DNA of 22,576 nucleotides from NCBI GenBank assembly GCA_025362915.1, contig JANYEU010000002.1, positions 1 through 22,576 on the forward strand, read 5' to 3'. Each line of letters opens with the position of its first letter. The first letter of the stretch is position 1. This DNA is from Chitinophagaceae bacterium. GTDB taxonomy: Bacteria; Bacteroidota; Bacteroidia; Chitinophagales; Chitinophagaceae. Made by a program: the position numbers and the translations under genes. Shown here piece by piece: positions 7,455 to 13,769 of the stretch. The notes beneath the pieces were generated by a model. It made no database searches and had not been told where the DNA came from. It saw nothing but the letters and a program-made list of their open reading frames with translations.

Positions 7455-7868
7455 ATGGCTTACTGGCTGATTAAATCTGAACCCTTTAAATATAGTTGGC
7501 AGAAATTTCAAGAAGAAGGCCGTACGTTCTGGGATGGGGTGCGTAACTATCAAGCGCGTAATAACCTGAAAGCGATGAAGGAAGGTGATTTGTTGCTTTG
7601 GTATCATAGCAATGAAGGAATGGAGATAGTGGGCATAGCAAAGCTGGTGAAAGAAGCATATCAGGATCCAACTACTGATGATGCAAACTGGGTGGTTGTG
7701 GATGTGTCACCTTATAAAACCCTTACTAAGCCTGTTTCATTAGCACAAGTAAAATCAGATTCAAGGTTAACGCAGATGGCTCTAGTGCGTTTGGGAAGAT
7801 TATCCGTACAACCCGTAACCAATGAGGAGTGGGATATTATTATGCAGCTTTCTGAAACAAACAACTAG
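7455..7868 (+). CDS. EVE domain-containing protein
   Basis: A 137-residue single-domain EVE protein (PUA-like fold, related to YTH and ASCH). Characteristic blocks are YWLIKSEPFKYSW (3-15), the W-D-G-V-R-N-Y-Q-A-R-N-N-L segment (about 25-37), GDLLLWYHSNEGMEIVGIAKLVKEAY (about 44-69) and VDVSPYKTLTKPVSL in the second half. EVE domains form an aromatic pocket that binds modified bases in nucleic acid. Stand-alone EVE proteins are widespread housekeeping-type genes, while fused ones occur in modification-dependent restriction systems. Nothing here suggests a nuclease partner. It starts right after the heptad hairpin and converges with the AraC gene, only 12 bp between the stops. Confidence 0.92.
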   Translation: MAYWLIKSEPFKYSWQKFQEEGRTFWDGVRNYQARNNLKAMKEGDLLLWYHSNEGMEIVGIAKLVKEAYQDPTTDDANWVVVDVSPYKTLTKPVSLAQVKSDSRLTQMALVRLGRLSVQPVTNEEWDIIMQLSETNN

Positions 7869-7880
7869 AACTTTGCCTCG

Positions 7881-8447
7881 TTATACTAAATGCTGTTGAA
7901 CAGTTAAGCGTCGCCTTTCTTTTAGATTTTTAAAGTGTTTGGGTGTTAATCCGGTTATTTTCTTGAATTGAGTAGATAAATGAGCTGCACTACTGTAGTT
8001 TAATCTATCAGCAATCTCTTGTATAGAAGAATCCTCCATCATAATCAATTCCTTTATGCGTTCAATTTTCATGGAAATTAAATACTGAGTTATTGTTACC
8101 GCCTGTACTTCGGCAAAAAAGGTGGCTAGGTAGTTATAGCTGTAATTAAGTTCTTCGCTTAGTAATACTGAAAACTTTTTCAAAGGCTTTTGATCGGAGT
8201 GATACACATGATCCACCATTACCAATCTTATCTTTTCAAGCAATATCCCATTTTTGTTTTCCAATAATTCCAACCCAGCCTTTCTAATCTTTTTGTTAAT
8301 TGCTTCTTTCTCTTCATCCGTAACATTCCTTTTTATTATAGCTTCTCCCAAATCAACCCTTATGGTTGCTATATTCAGTTCGTCTAAGGCTTCCTGCACT
8401 ATTATTTTGCAACTTTCGCAAGCCATGTGTTTTATGTAAATCTTCAT
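7881..8447 (-). CDS. AraC-family regulator with HMA-like CxxC N-terminus
   Basis: A 188-residue protein when started at ATG 8447. An upstream start at 8504 would add 19 residues that do not fit the domain, while MKIYIKHMACESCK is a natural HMA-type opening. Residues 1-65 look like a heavy-metal-associated ferredoxin-like fold: beta strand, C10-E-S-C13, helix, then RVDLGEAIIKR and a second helix. Residues about 95-175 form the AraC DNA-binding domain with two helix-turn-helix units: LSYNYLATFFAE-like helices near 100-115, and SIQEIADRLNYSSAAHLSTQFKKITGLTPKHF at 141-172. The fusion suggests a regulator responding to a soft metal or thiol signal, but the ligand is unproven. It is 117 bp downstream of the sigma/cupin pair on the same strand, so it could share their transcript. 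Confidence 0.85.
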   Translation of the reverse strand: MKIYIKHMACESCKIIVQEALDELNIATIRVDLGEAIIKRNVTDEEKEAINKKIRKAGLELLENKNGILLEKIRLVMVDHVYHSDQKPLKKFSVLLSEELNYSYNYLATFFAEVQAVTITQYLISMKIERIKELIMMEDSSIQEIADRLNYSSAAHLSTQFKKITGLTPKHFKNLKERRRLTVQQHLV

Positions 8448-8564
8448 ACTTGATATTCGCTTGTTTATCCTATTCAGCCAAAAGTTAGCTAAAGGGCGAG
8501 CCAATGAAGATAGACATTAATTTGCATTGTGTTAAAAAAAAGTAAATAAGCATCAGTTATCCTA

Positions 8565-9176
8565 CTATGCAGCTATGCGTTGCAATAATATTTTGCAAGG
8601 GATAGATGAAGTTATTTTTACATGATGACTTTCATATAAAGGAATACTCAATACACTTCCTGGTACAAGTGAGTGAACCTTAGAGCCAATGGTAATGTCG
8701 CAACTACCTTCTACAATTAAAAACTTCTCATATTCCTCGTGGTGTACTTCTTGGGGAGCCAAATCCTTAATCCAAACTATTACCGTAGTAGCTTCTGGTG
8801 TAAAGCCAATTATTTTTGCATGAATATCTGTCACCCCTTCTGGTAGCACCATATCTGGTCTATCCAACCATTCAGCATAGTCGCTTATCAGTGATTTCTC
8901 GTTTAGAATTGGTGGGAATGTAGGTAATTCTCCTTTTTCAAGTCTATCCATGTAATCAATTGTTGCCATCACAAAAGGCTTCACAGTAGAAGCAGGAGTA
9001 ATTGGGTTTGCCATTGCAAAGTTTTCCAAACTTTCGCCAAATGCATCTATGGCAGCCTTTACTTCGGTTTGTTTGATAGCCATATTTTCCACTTCCACAC
9101 ATTCTTCTGGCGAGGCAATGCCCAAAACATACATTTCAATAATCCCCGATTCAATATATGCACTTATGTCTATCAT
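8565..9176 (-). CDS. Anti-sigma-like protein with C-terminal cupin
   Basis: A 203-residue two-part protein. Residues 1-55 (IESGIIEMYVLGIASPEECVEVENMA...) match the anti-sigma domain style of RskA-type proteins, here without a Zn-binding HxxxCxxC motif. A linker spans about 56-105. Residues about 110-200 form a single cupin: motif 1 is QEVHHEEYEKFLIVEG (142-157, metal ligands probably H145/H146 and E150) and motif 2 PGSVLSIPLYESHHVKI (172-188, H184 or H185). There is no membrane helix, so it should act in the cytoplasm. Its ATG overlaps the sigma factor stop as ATGA (9173-9176), implying co-translation. Inference: it holds the sigma factor inactive and releases it when the cupin metal centre meets its signal, as in ChrR. 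The signal is unknown. Confidence 0.83.
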   Translation of the reverse strand: MIDISAYIESGIIEMYVLGIASPEECVEVENMAIKQTEVKAAIDAFGESLENFAMANPITPASTVKPFVMATIDYMDRLEKGELPTFPPILNEKSLISDYAEWLDRPDMVLPEGVTDIHAKIIGFTPEATTVIVWIKDLAPQEVHHEEYEKFLIVEGSCDITIGSKVHSLVPGSVLSIPLYESHHVKITSSIPCKILLQRIAA

Positions 9177-9715
9177 GCGGTTACTGGTTCATTTAATAAA
9201 TTAATTACTCTTTTCAACCCTTCTATCAGTTCAACTAAGGGGATTGCCAACTTTGTAGCAGCTTCGGGCAATGTGAAGCCTTTAAAATAAATAAGTTTTA
9301 ATGCTTGCTTCTCAATCTCAGATATAAAAAGTGTTTTGTTTTCAGCGTAGTGTAGCGATAGTATAAAATGCTCTACCTTCTCGCTGTATATTTCTTTGTG
9401 CAGGGTTTCTATTTCACATTCACAGGCTATTTTATTGCATCTAAGCAAATCAATGGTGATGGTTCTTGTAATGCGTAGCATCCAAGTAAATAATCTTTCT
9501 TTGGTAGTATCGTAGGTTGCTTTTCTATGCCATATTTCGGTAATTACCTTCTGGAAAATAACTTCGGAAACACTTTCATTAATCACCATCCGCTTTATAA
9601 CGCCTAGCAATGATGGTGCATACTTATCGTAGAGTATAGTAAAAGCATGTAAACTATCCTGTTGGATAATCTCTTCCATGCTTTGTTCTGTATCGTAACT
9701 AAGGCTTTCTGCCAT
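9173..9715 (-). CDS. ECF RNA polymerase sigma factor (SigK-like)
   Basis: A 180-residue sigma-70 family group 4 protein. Region 2 is visible at about residues 23-90: AFTILYDKYAPSLLGVIKRMVINESVSEVIFQKVITEIWHR, then the -10 recognition part LFTWMLRITRTITIDLLRC. Region 4 is at about 128-175: ISEIEKQALKLIYFKGFTLPEAATKLAIPLVELIEGLKRVINLL, including the helix-turn-helix that reads the -35/-33 element. The order and spacing are normal for ECF factors, although region 4 is less basic than usual. It overlaps the anti-sigma/cupin gene by 4 bp and precedes it, the classical sigma/anti-sigma order. Targets may include its own promoter, as is usual for such pairs. I could not find a convincing autoregulated promoter sequence upstream of the start. 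Confidence 0.88.
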   Translation of the reverse strand: MAESLSYDTEQSMEEIIQQDSLHAFTILYDKYAPSLLGVIKRMVINESVSEVIFQKVITEIWHRKATYDTTKERLFTWMLRITRTITIDLLRCNKIACECEIETLHKEIYSEKVEHFILSLHYAENKTLFISEIEKQALKLIYFKGFTLPEAATKLAIPLVELIEGLKRVINLLNEPVTA

Positions 9716-9796
9716 AATAAGAGGTTGTTATGCTATTTGGAAAATCGAAAGTAGTTTATTTTCTACAATGCCATGCTTTTATAATCCACTAAAGCA

Positions 9797-9834
9797 AAAA
9801 GTGCAGATGCCATGTAAGCGGGAGCTGCACTTTT
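9797..9834 (-). terminator. Hairpin terminator after the 80-residue gene
   Basis: Perfect arms AAAAGTGCAG (9797-9806) and CTGCACTTTT (9825-9834) with an 18-nt loop. Read on the minus strand the stem is followed by a T-run, placing it about 64 bp after the stop of the gene at 9898-10140. It would separate that gene from the sigma operon. T residues follow on the plus strand as well, so it could work in both directions. Confidence 0.6.
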
Positions 9835-9897
9835 GTAAGAAGTCTTATTTAAACGTATTTCAGTTACAAACCTATATTTGCTCCATTGTTACAAGTT

Positions 9898-10140
9898 TTA
9901 AATTTCTGGAAGGAAAATATTAGAAAAATAAATGAATGGGTTAATGTGGGCACCTATTCTAGTTTTTTCTGCCGATATCTTATCTAATAAGGTATTCAAA
10001 TCCAACAACTCTTGCTCTGCTGCCGAGAAGTCTGCACCAGGATCCAAAGTTCTATTTCTTTCCAGTTCACTCTCCACTTGTCTTTTAGCAATATTCAATG
10101 CATAATAGGCAATCGTAATCTCATCATCTTGTAGTTTCAT
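9898..10140 (-). CDS. Small alpha-helical hypothetical protein
   Basis: An 80-residue protein, ATG start, not recognised. It is mostly predicted helix with heptad-like spacing: IAYYALNIAKRQVESELERNR (about 9-29), then a Pro/Gly break at LDPGADFS, then a second helix AAEQELLDLNTLLDKISAEKTRIG (about 40-63). This suggests an antiparallel helical hairpin or coiled coil. The C-terminus (INPFIYFSNIFLPEI) is aromatic. A consensus Bacteroidota promoter lies about 77 bp upstream and a hairpin terminator follows, so it appears to be a monocistronic gene of its own, not part of the sigma operon. The well-placed promoter and terminator are the best evidence that it is real. No function can be assigned. 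Confidence 0.6.
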   Translation of the reverse strand: MKLQDDEITIAYYALNIAKRQVESELERNRTLDPGADFSAAEQELLDLNTLLDKISAEKTRIGAHINPFIYFSNIFLPEI

Positions 10141-10216
10141 AACTTTTATTTATAAATTCCTTGTAGGGTATGCTACCATGGCCTTGCACGTTTTCCATAT
10201 TTGCGCAGCTACATTT

Positions 10217-10246
10217 CAAATATACGCTATAAAGAATGAAACACAA
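10217..10246 (-). promoter_or_regulatory. Consensus TTG-19-TATATTTG promoter
   Basis: On the minus strand TTG (10244-10246) is followed after 19 bp by TATATTTG (10217-10224), matching the Bacteroidota -33/-7 consensus. It points at the 80-residue gene, whose ATG lies about 77 bp downstream. Confidence 0.6.
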
Positions 10247-10394
10247 GGAAACTATCTCAGCGAATCCACACGCGATACGCGTGCGGTGGCCCTAGAAGAT
10301 ATTAGCGATTGACGTAGACTAGCTGGGCTCAAGCCTTAGTGGTTAATACCGGTAAGATTGTCTTCTGATAAAAAAGTTTCCATTTTGTTTATTT

Positions 10395-10571
10395 TTAGTT
10401 GAATCTAATTAGATGCAAATAGAAAGCTTCAAACGTGGTGTTCTTATCATCCACTTCAATCGTCTCATCCTCTCCACCATTGCCTATCACATTTATTTGA
10501 TATTTAATAACCTTATCACCAACTTTAAGGTCTTCAAGCTGTTCTTTAGTTGTTATTCTAATTCACTTCAC
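10395..10571 (-). pseudogene. Degenerate or ATT-started small ORF
   Basis: Reading the minus strand from 10562 gives 55 codons of protein-like sequence: I-R, then TTKEQLEDLKVGDKVIKYQI, then NVIGNGGEDETIEVDDKN and TTFEAFYLHLIRFN, stop at 10395. The LEDLKVGDKV beta-type opening and acidic middle look coding. There is no ATG. Upstream, in the same frame, GTG AAG TGA precedes ATT, so a GTG-started gene would be broken by TGA at its third codon. Either the gene is inactivated by one nonsense change or it starts at the rare ATT codon. Twelve bp further on, a 15-codon frame (10336-10383, METFLSEDNLTGINH) follows and also stops early. Function unknown. The rest of the gap 10141-10777 holds only the promoter, a GC-rich patch and the phased repeats listed separately. 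Confidence 0.35.
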
Positions 10572-10701
10572 TTTATTTAGTTTACAACAAAATACTAATA
10601 ATGGCGTTAGAGTGCAATTCTTATTCCAAGCTGATTTATTAAAATATCACTGTGCTGTAATGGTTATAGGCTTGTTGTTTAGTTTAACTTTTAAATAGTA
10701 A

Positions 10702-10741
10702 TTATGTAACAATTTGTTATTATTATGTAACACTTATGTAA
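10702..10741. promoter_or_regulatory. Three phased TTATGTAA direct repeats
   Basis: TTATGTAA occurs at 10702, 10723 and 10734, so the copies are 21 and 11 bp apart, near two and one helical turns, and lie on the same DNA face. A weak -7 box (CAACTTTG, 10753-10760) sits 17 bp before the ATG of the sigma-like gene at 10778, and the third repeat overlaps where its -33 element would be. This arrangement suggests operator sites for that gene. The binding protein is unknown. Confidence 0.5.
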
Positions 10742-10777
10742 TACTAATCCCCCAACTTTGGCATTAAATTTTATATA

Positions 10778-11182
10778 ATGAACAATAGTTTACTCGAAAA
10801 TATTTACGATACCTACAGTCCGATGCTTTACGGCATTGCCCTAGAGATTTTTGATACAGAATTGCAGGCAGAAGCTGCATTGATAAAAACCTTTAAACTA
10901 TTTTACAAAAAGCATTTGACAAGTGCAAAATGCCCAGGCACTTTTGTAATACTATTAAAACTTATTATAAAAACCGCCATAGAAGATGGCTTTATTAATT
11001 TAAAATCCAATAAATCATTGAGACTATTTGAGAATAAGAGAGTAATGGAATATCTTTTTCTACAACAAAAAAACTTATCCTGCTATTGCGATGAAAACAA
11101 TCTAACCTATACACAAGGGCTGAAATTGATACAGCAAGAGTGCAGTTTATTTAATAGATTGCCTGAAGCCGCCATTGTTTGA
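10778..11182 (+). CDS. Sigma region 2-like protein lacking region 4
   Basis: A 134-residue protein. Its first 75 residues align by eye with ECF sigma region 2: ENIYDTYSPMLYGIALEIF (about 7-25) then DTELQAEAALIKTFKLFYKKH, and TFVILLKLIIKTAIEDGF where the -10 binding helix would be. The nearby sigma factor (9173-9715) has the same pattern, LYDKYAPSLLGVIKRMV. The remaining residues (FENKRVMEYLFLQQKNLSCYCDENNLTYTQGLKLIQQECSLF) are helical with three Cys but show no region 4 helix-turn-helix. It is therefore either a truncated sigma factor, or a diverged sigma-like or decoy protein; the intact reading frame and ordered upstream sites favour a retained gene. It is divergent from the sigma/cupin block, about 1 kb away. 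The sigma similarity is inference from pattern only. Confidence 0.55.
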   Translation: MNNSLLENIYDTYSPMLYGIALEIFDTELQAEAALIKTFKLFYKKHLTSAKCPGTFVILLKLIIKTAIEDGFINLKSNKSLRLFENKRVMEYLFLQQKNLSCYCDENNLTYTQGLKLIQQECSLFNRLPEAAIV

Positions 11183-11280
11183 TACACTACGTAACAGTTC
11201 TCTCACTCTCTTACACCTCTATTATATATACACCTCCCCCCATTTCGCCCTCCAAAACGCAATTATTGCCAGATTAGTGC

Positions 11281-11450
11281 CTGTTTATTCTTGAAAAAGT
11301 GACCTTATTTTTTAATAAGGTCTGTTTATTCTTCAAAAACACACCTTCCAAAAGTATAAGGTGTGTTTTTTCTTGCAAAAAGTGACCATGTTTTTTTATA
11401 AGGTCTGTTTATTCTTAAAAAACACACCTTCCAGAAAAATAAGGTGTGTT
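11281..11450. repeat. Tandem 83-bp repeat carrying four hairpins
   Basis: Two copies of an about 83-bp unit (from 11298 and from 11381) differ at few positions. Each unit has two stem-loops: GACCTTAT/ATAAGGTC (11301-11322; weaker copy 11384-11405) and AACACACCTT/AAGGTGTGTT (11337-11368 and 11420-11450). The word CTGTTTATTCTT follows stems at 11322 and 11405 and also opens the array at 11281. Stems are followed by T-rich DNA, so the array could work as tandem intrinsic terminators after the sigma-like gene, or be a structured RNA. The flanks 11183-11280 show no gene. Confidence 0.75.
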
Positions 11451-11683
11451 TATTTCTGTCATATTTGGATTAATAAAAGAATAAATCAGCTATTTATCAA
11501 ATAAATGGGATAAATAATTTGGAATTGTCAAATGTTTGGTATATTCATCGCGTTGTTTTAAATGATTATCGTTTTTATTACGTTATTACTCTACTAAGCA
11601 AAAGTGTAGCCGCAACAAGGGATATCGCGATGGTTGGTTAAATGTTTTTAAATCATTTTTTCATCGCGTTAAATCTACTTGTC
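11451..11683. other. AT-rich intergenic region with ATCGCG words
   Basis: No gene is visible. The 11-bp word TTCATCGCGTT occurs at 11544-11554 and 11660-11670, each preceded by AAATGTTT, and a related ATATCGCGAT lies at 11622-11631. In such AT-rich DNA these GC-containing words stand out and may be binding sites for control of the downstream genes. Confidence 0.4.
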
Positions 11684-11869
11684 ATGGGTACTGTTATCAA
11701 TCGTCCAAATTCTATCATCGGTCGCCAAAGGGCAATAAATAAAGCAAAAACAAAGCTGGATAGTGTACTTACTGCCAATAGTGTACTTTCGGTAAATACT
11801 ACCGACCGTCTTAATCGACTCTTTATAAATTATAATGCGGGCATAGCCGCCATTGCCGCCGCACTTTAA
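11684..11869 (+). CDS. 61-residue hypothetical protein
   Basis: I prefer the ATG at 11684 (MGTVINRPNSIIGRQRAI) to the one at 11642, because the upstream 14 residues are only AT-rich hydrophobic filler and overlap a repeated regulatory word. The product is basic in its first half (QRAINKAKTKLD), has a Ser/Thr/Asn-rich centre and ends abruptly in IAAIAAAL. The pattern (I-x-R/K-P-x-S near the start, then K-A-K-T-K-x-D, later D-R-L-x-x-L) reminds me of the N-terminus of longer Bacteroidota hypotheticals, so this could be a shortened relative; that is a weak recollection, not a match. The stop is 10 bp before the ATG of the TPR gene, so the two probably share a transcript. Function unknown. Confidence 0.5.
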   Translation: MGTVINRPNSIIGRQRAINKAKTKLDSVLTANSVLSVNTTDRLNRLFINYNAGIAAIAAAL

Positions 11870-11879
11870 ATTTACAATT

Positions 11880-12893
11880 ATGGGAAGTTATAGCATGCCA
11901 GTTTGCCATTTTGAACAATATAAAGACCTTAATCTTTCCCGCGATGAAATGTATGATATGGAAAGAAAGAATCATCCAGAAGAAAAAACCCGCCTTTTAC
12001 TATTACAGGCCACAGAATGTTTTTCAAATCCACCCAAACATGATAAATGTATTGAGGTTTGTAATATCTTGATAGAAGAATGTAAGGAACCAGAGCCTTT
12101 GAAGATGGCTTATTGGTTTGCGGGGTTATTGTATGATGAGGATAAAAAAGATTATGCAAAGGCGTTGGATTATTACATGAAAGCTTTGGAACTGGAACCC
12201 GACTTTGCTAACTGTATGCTATCTATTAGTGGTGTATATAAAAAGGAAAAGAAGTGGGCAGAAGCAATAGAATGGGCAACGAAGGCGCAGCAGGATGAAG
12301 ACTATGCCACGGAAGCAATAGAGTTGATGGGTGATATACAACTGGAAAGTAAAAACTATGATGCTGCCATAGAACGGTACGAACAATATCTTAAACTAGA
12401 GGAGCCAACATCTACCATACTCTGCAATCTCGGCATCGCTTATGTGCATAAACTGGATTATGCGAAAGGGAGGAAAATATTTCACGAAGCAATGGAATTG
12501 GATCCGGAGAACGAATACATCCCTTATTACATTGGACAATGCTGGCAGGAAGAAAGTGATTTTTATAGGGCAATGGATTTTTATACCAAAGCCTTGGTAT
12601 TGCATCCAAACATGCCCGAAGCACATAATAACATAGCCAAACTATACTACGATCATGAAGGAGACTACAAAGGGGCAATAGGCTATTTGGAAAAGGCCGT
12701 GGAAGAAGCAACCGAGCCGCTGGCGGAAAACATGATGCTGCTGTACCAAAACCTAGGGAAGTTGCACAAGCAAATGATGAATACAGAAAAATCAGACTAT
12801 TTCTTCCGTAAATGGTATGAATGTCAAGGATTGGAAATGTTGTGGGACTTAGGTCATGGCAAGTCTGATTTTGATGAAGGGGATGAAGAGTAA
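11880..12893 (+). CDS. Tetratricopeptide repeat protein
   Basis: A 337-residue soluble TPR protein, started at ATG 11880; a TTG at 11853 would overlap the upstream gene and adds nothing domain-like. There is no signal peptide. From about residue 70 it consists of consecutive 34-residue repeats with the usual A8/G/Y pattern, for example YAKALDYYMKALELEPDFAN, WAEAIEWATKAQQDEDYATE, YDAAIERYEQYLKLEEPTS, YAKGRKIFHEAMELDPENEY, FYRAMDFYTKALVLHPNMPE and YKGAIGYLEKAVEEATEPL. About seven units can be counted. The C-terminus is acidic (KSDFDEGDEE). TPRs form a right-handed superhelix that binds partner proteins; no catalytic domain is present, so this is probably an adaptor. Its partner cannot be named from its neighbours. 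Confidence 0.88.
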   Translation: MGSYSMPVCHFEQYKDLNLSRDEMYDMERKNHPEEKTRLLLLQATECFSNPPKHDKCIEVCNILIEECKEPEPLKMAYWFAGLLYDEDKKDYAKALDYYMKALELEPDFANCMLSISGVYKKEKKWAEAIEWATKAQQDEDYATEAIELMGDIQLESKNYDAAIERYEQYLKLEEPTSTILCNLGIAYVHKLDYAKGRKIFHEAMELDPENEYIPYYIGQCWQEESDFYRAMDFYTKALVLHPNMPEAHNNIAKLYYDHEGDYKGAIGYLEKAVEEATEPLAENMMLLYQNLGKLHKQMMNTEKSDYFFRKWYECQGLEMLWDLGHGKSDFDEGDEE

Positions 12894-13030
12894 GATGGTA
12901 ATGTATAGTGGGATTGATTAATTAAAATATTGTAAAGAATACCAGTAATCTTCCAATTTATTAGTCGGTGCAGGTTGCCACTATTGCATCCAAGAACCAT
13001 TATTTCGAGTATATATCCTATTATTGCAAA

Positions 13031-13744
13031 ATGAAATTGTTCTTCATACGTTATACTAAGATTTTATTTATCCAGTTAAGGCTGCACGTTGTTTTTGGTA
13101 TATTCACTGGCTTATTGGATAATCTTTCTTACCTGACCAAATTCTCTAAATGGGTTGCTGAAAACAAAGGCATTACTTATAATGATTTTCCTAGCAATTG
13201 GGATTACTTTAAACGTAACAATTTTTATAAGCATGTATTTGAAGCAGAAAAACTTGATGGCGAGATAAACTACATGGAGTTTGGTGTTGCTGATGGTTAT
13301 TCTTTTAAAGTGTGGCTAGACCAAAACAAACACCCAGACAGCCGATTTTATGGTTTTGACACGTTTGATGGATTACCGGAAGATTGGGGCGTATATAAGA
13401 AAGGATATTTCTCTACCGATTTTAAAGTTCCTGTAATAAACGATAGCAGAGGTAAATTCTACACAGGACTATTTCAGCAAACCATACCAACTTTTGTAAA
13501 AGAATTTAATCCTAACAAAAGGAATGTATTGATGATGGATGCTGATTTGTATTCCTCTACCCTATTTGGATTAACATCATTGGCACCATTCCTTAAAAAG
13601 GGAGACATCATTTTTTTTGATGAATTCGTTGTTCCTACACATGAGTTTAAGGCTTATCTGGATTTTATACAATCATATTATTTCAAGCTAGAGTTGATAG
13701 CTGCTGCAAATAATTATTACTTTGTAGCTTTTAAAGTTGTTTAA
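13031..13744 (+). CDS. TylF/MycF-like class I SAM methyltransferase
   Basis: A 237-residue methyltransferase. I start it at ATG 13031; a GTG at 12968 is in frame but its added residues show no domain signal. The SAM-binding motif I is YMEFGVADGYS (81-91), followed by the ribose-binding acidic residue in FYGFDTFDGLPEDW (107-119). MMDADLYSST (168-177) and IIFFDEF (193-199) supply the Asp residues that chelate the metal in the TylF/macrocin O-methyltransferase group. These enzymes methylate sugar hydroxyls or small molecules. Here a role in modifying a surface glycan or secreted product is plausible because a flippase gene follows two genes later, but the substrate is unknown. Residues 10-30 are fairly hydrophobic, which is unusual for the family and could mean membrane association. 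Confidence 0.82.
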   Translation: MKLFFIRYTKILFIQLRLHVVFGIFTGLLDNLSYLTKFSKWVAENKGITYNDFPSNWDYFKRNNFYKHVFEAEKLDGEINYMEFGVADGYSFKVWLDQNKHPDSRFYGFDTFDGLPEDWGVYKKGYFSTDFKVPVINDSRGKFYTGLFQQTIPTFVKEFNPNKRNVLMMDADLYSSTLFGLTSLAPFLKKGDIIFFDEFVVPTHEFKAYLDFIQSYYFKLELIAAANNYYFVAFKVV

Positions 13745-13769
13745 TCTTTCATAATTAAAATAAAAAACA

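Noticed and set aside
11853..11879. Upstream TTG start for the TPR protein
   Set aside because: It overlaps the end of the 61-residue gene, and ATG 11880 gives a normal start.
12968..13030. Upstream GTG start for the methyltransferase
   Set aside because: The added 21 residues have no domain match and ATG 13031 opens a natural N-terminus.
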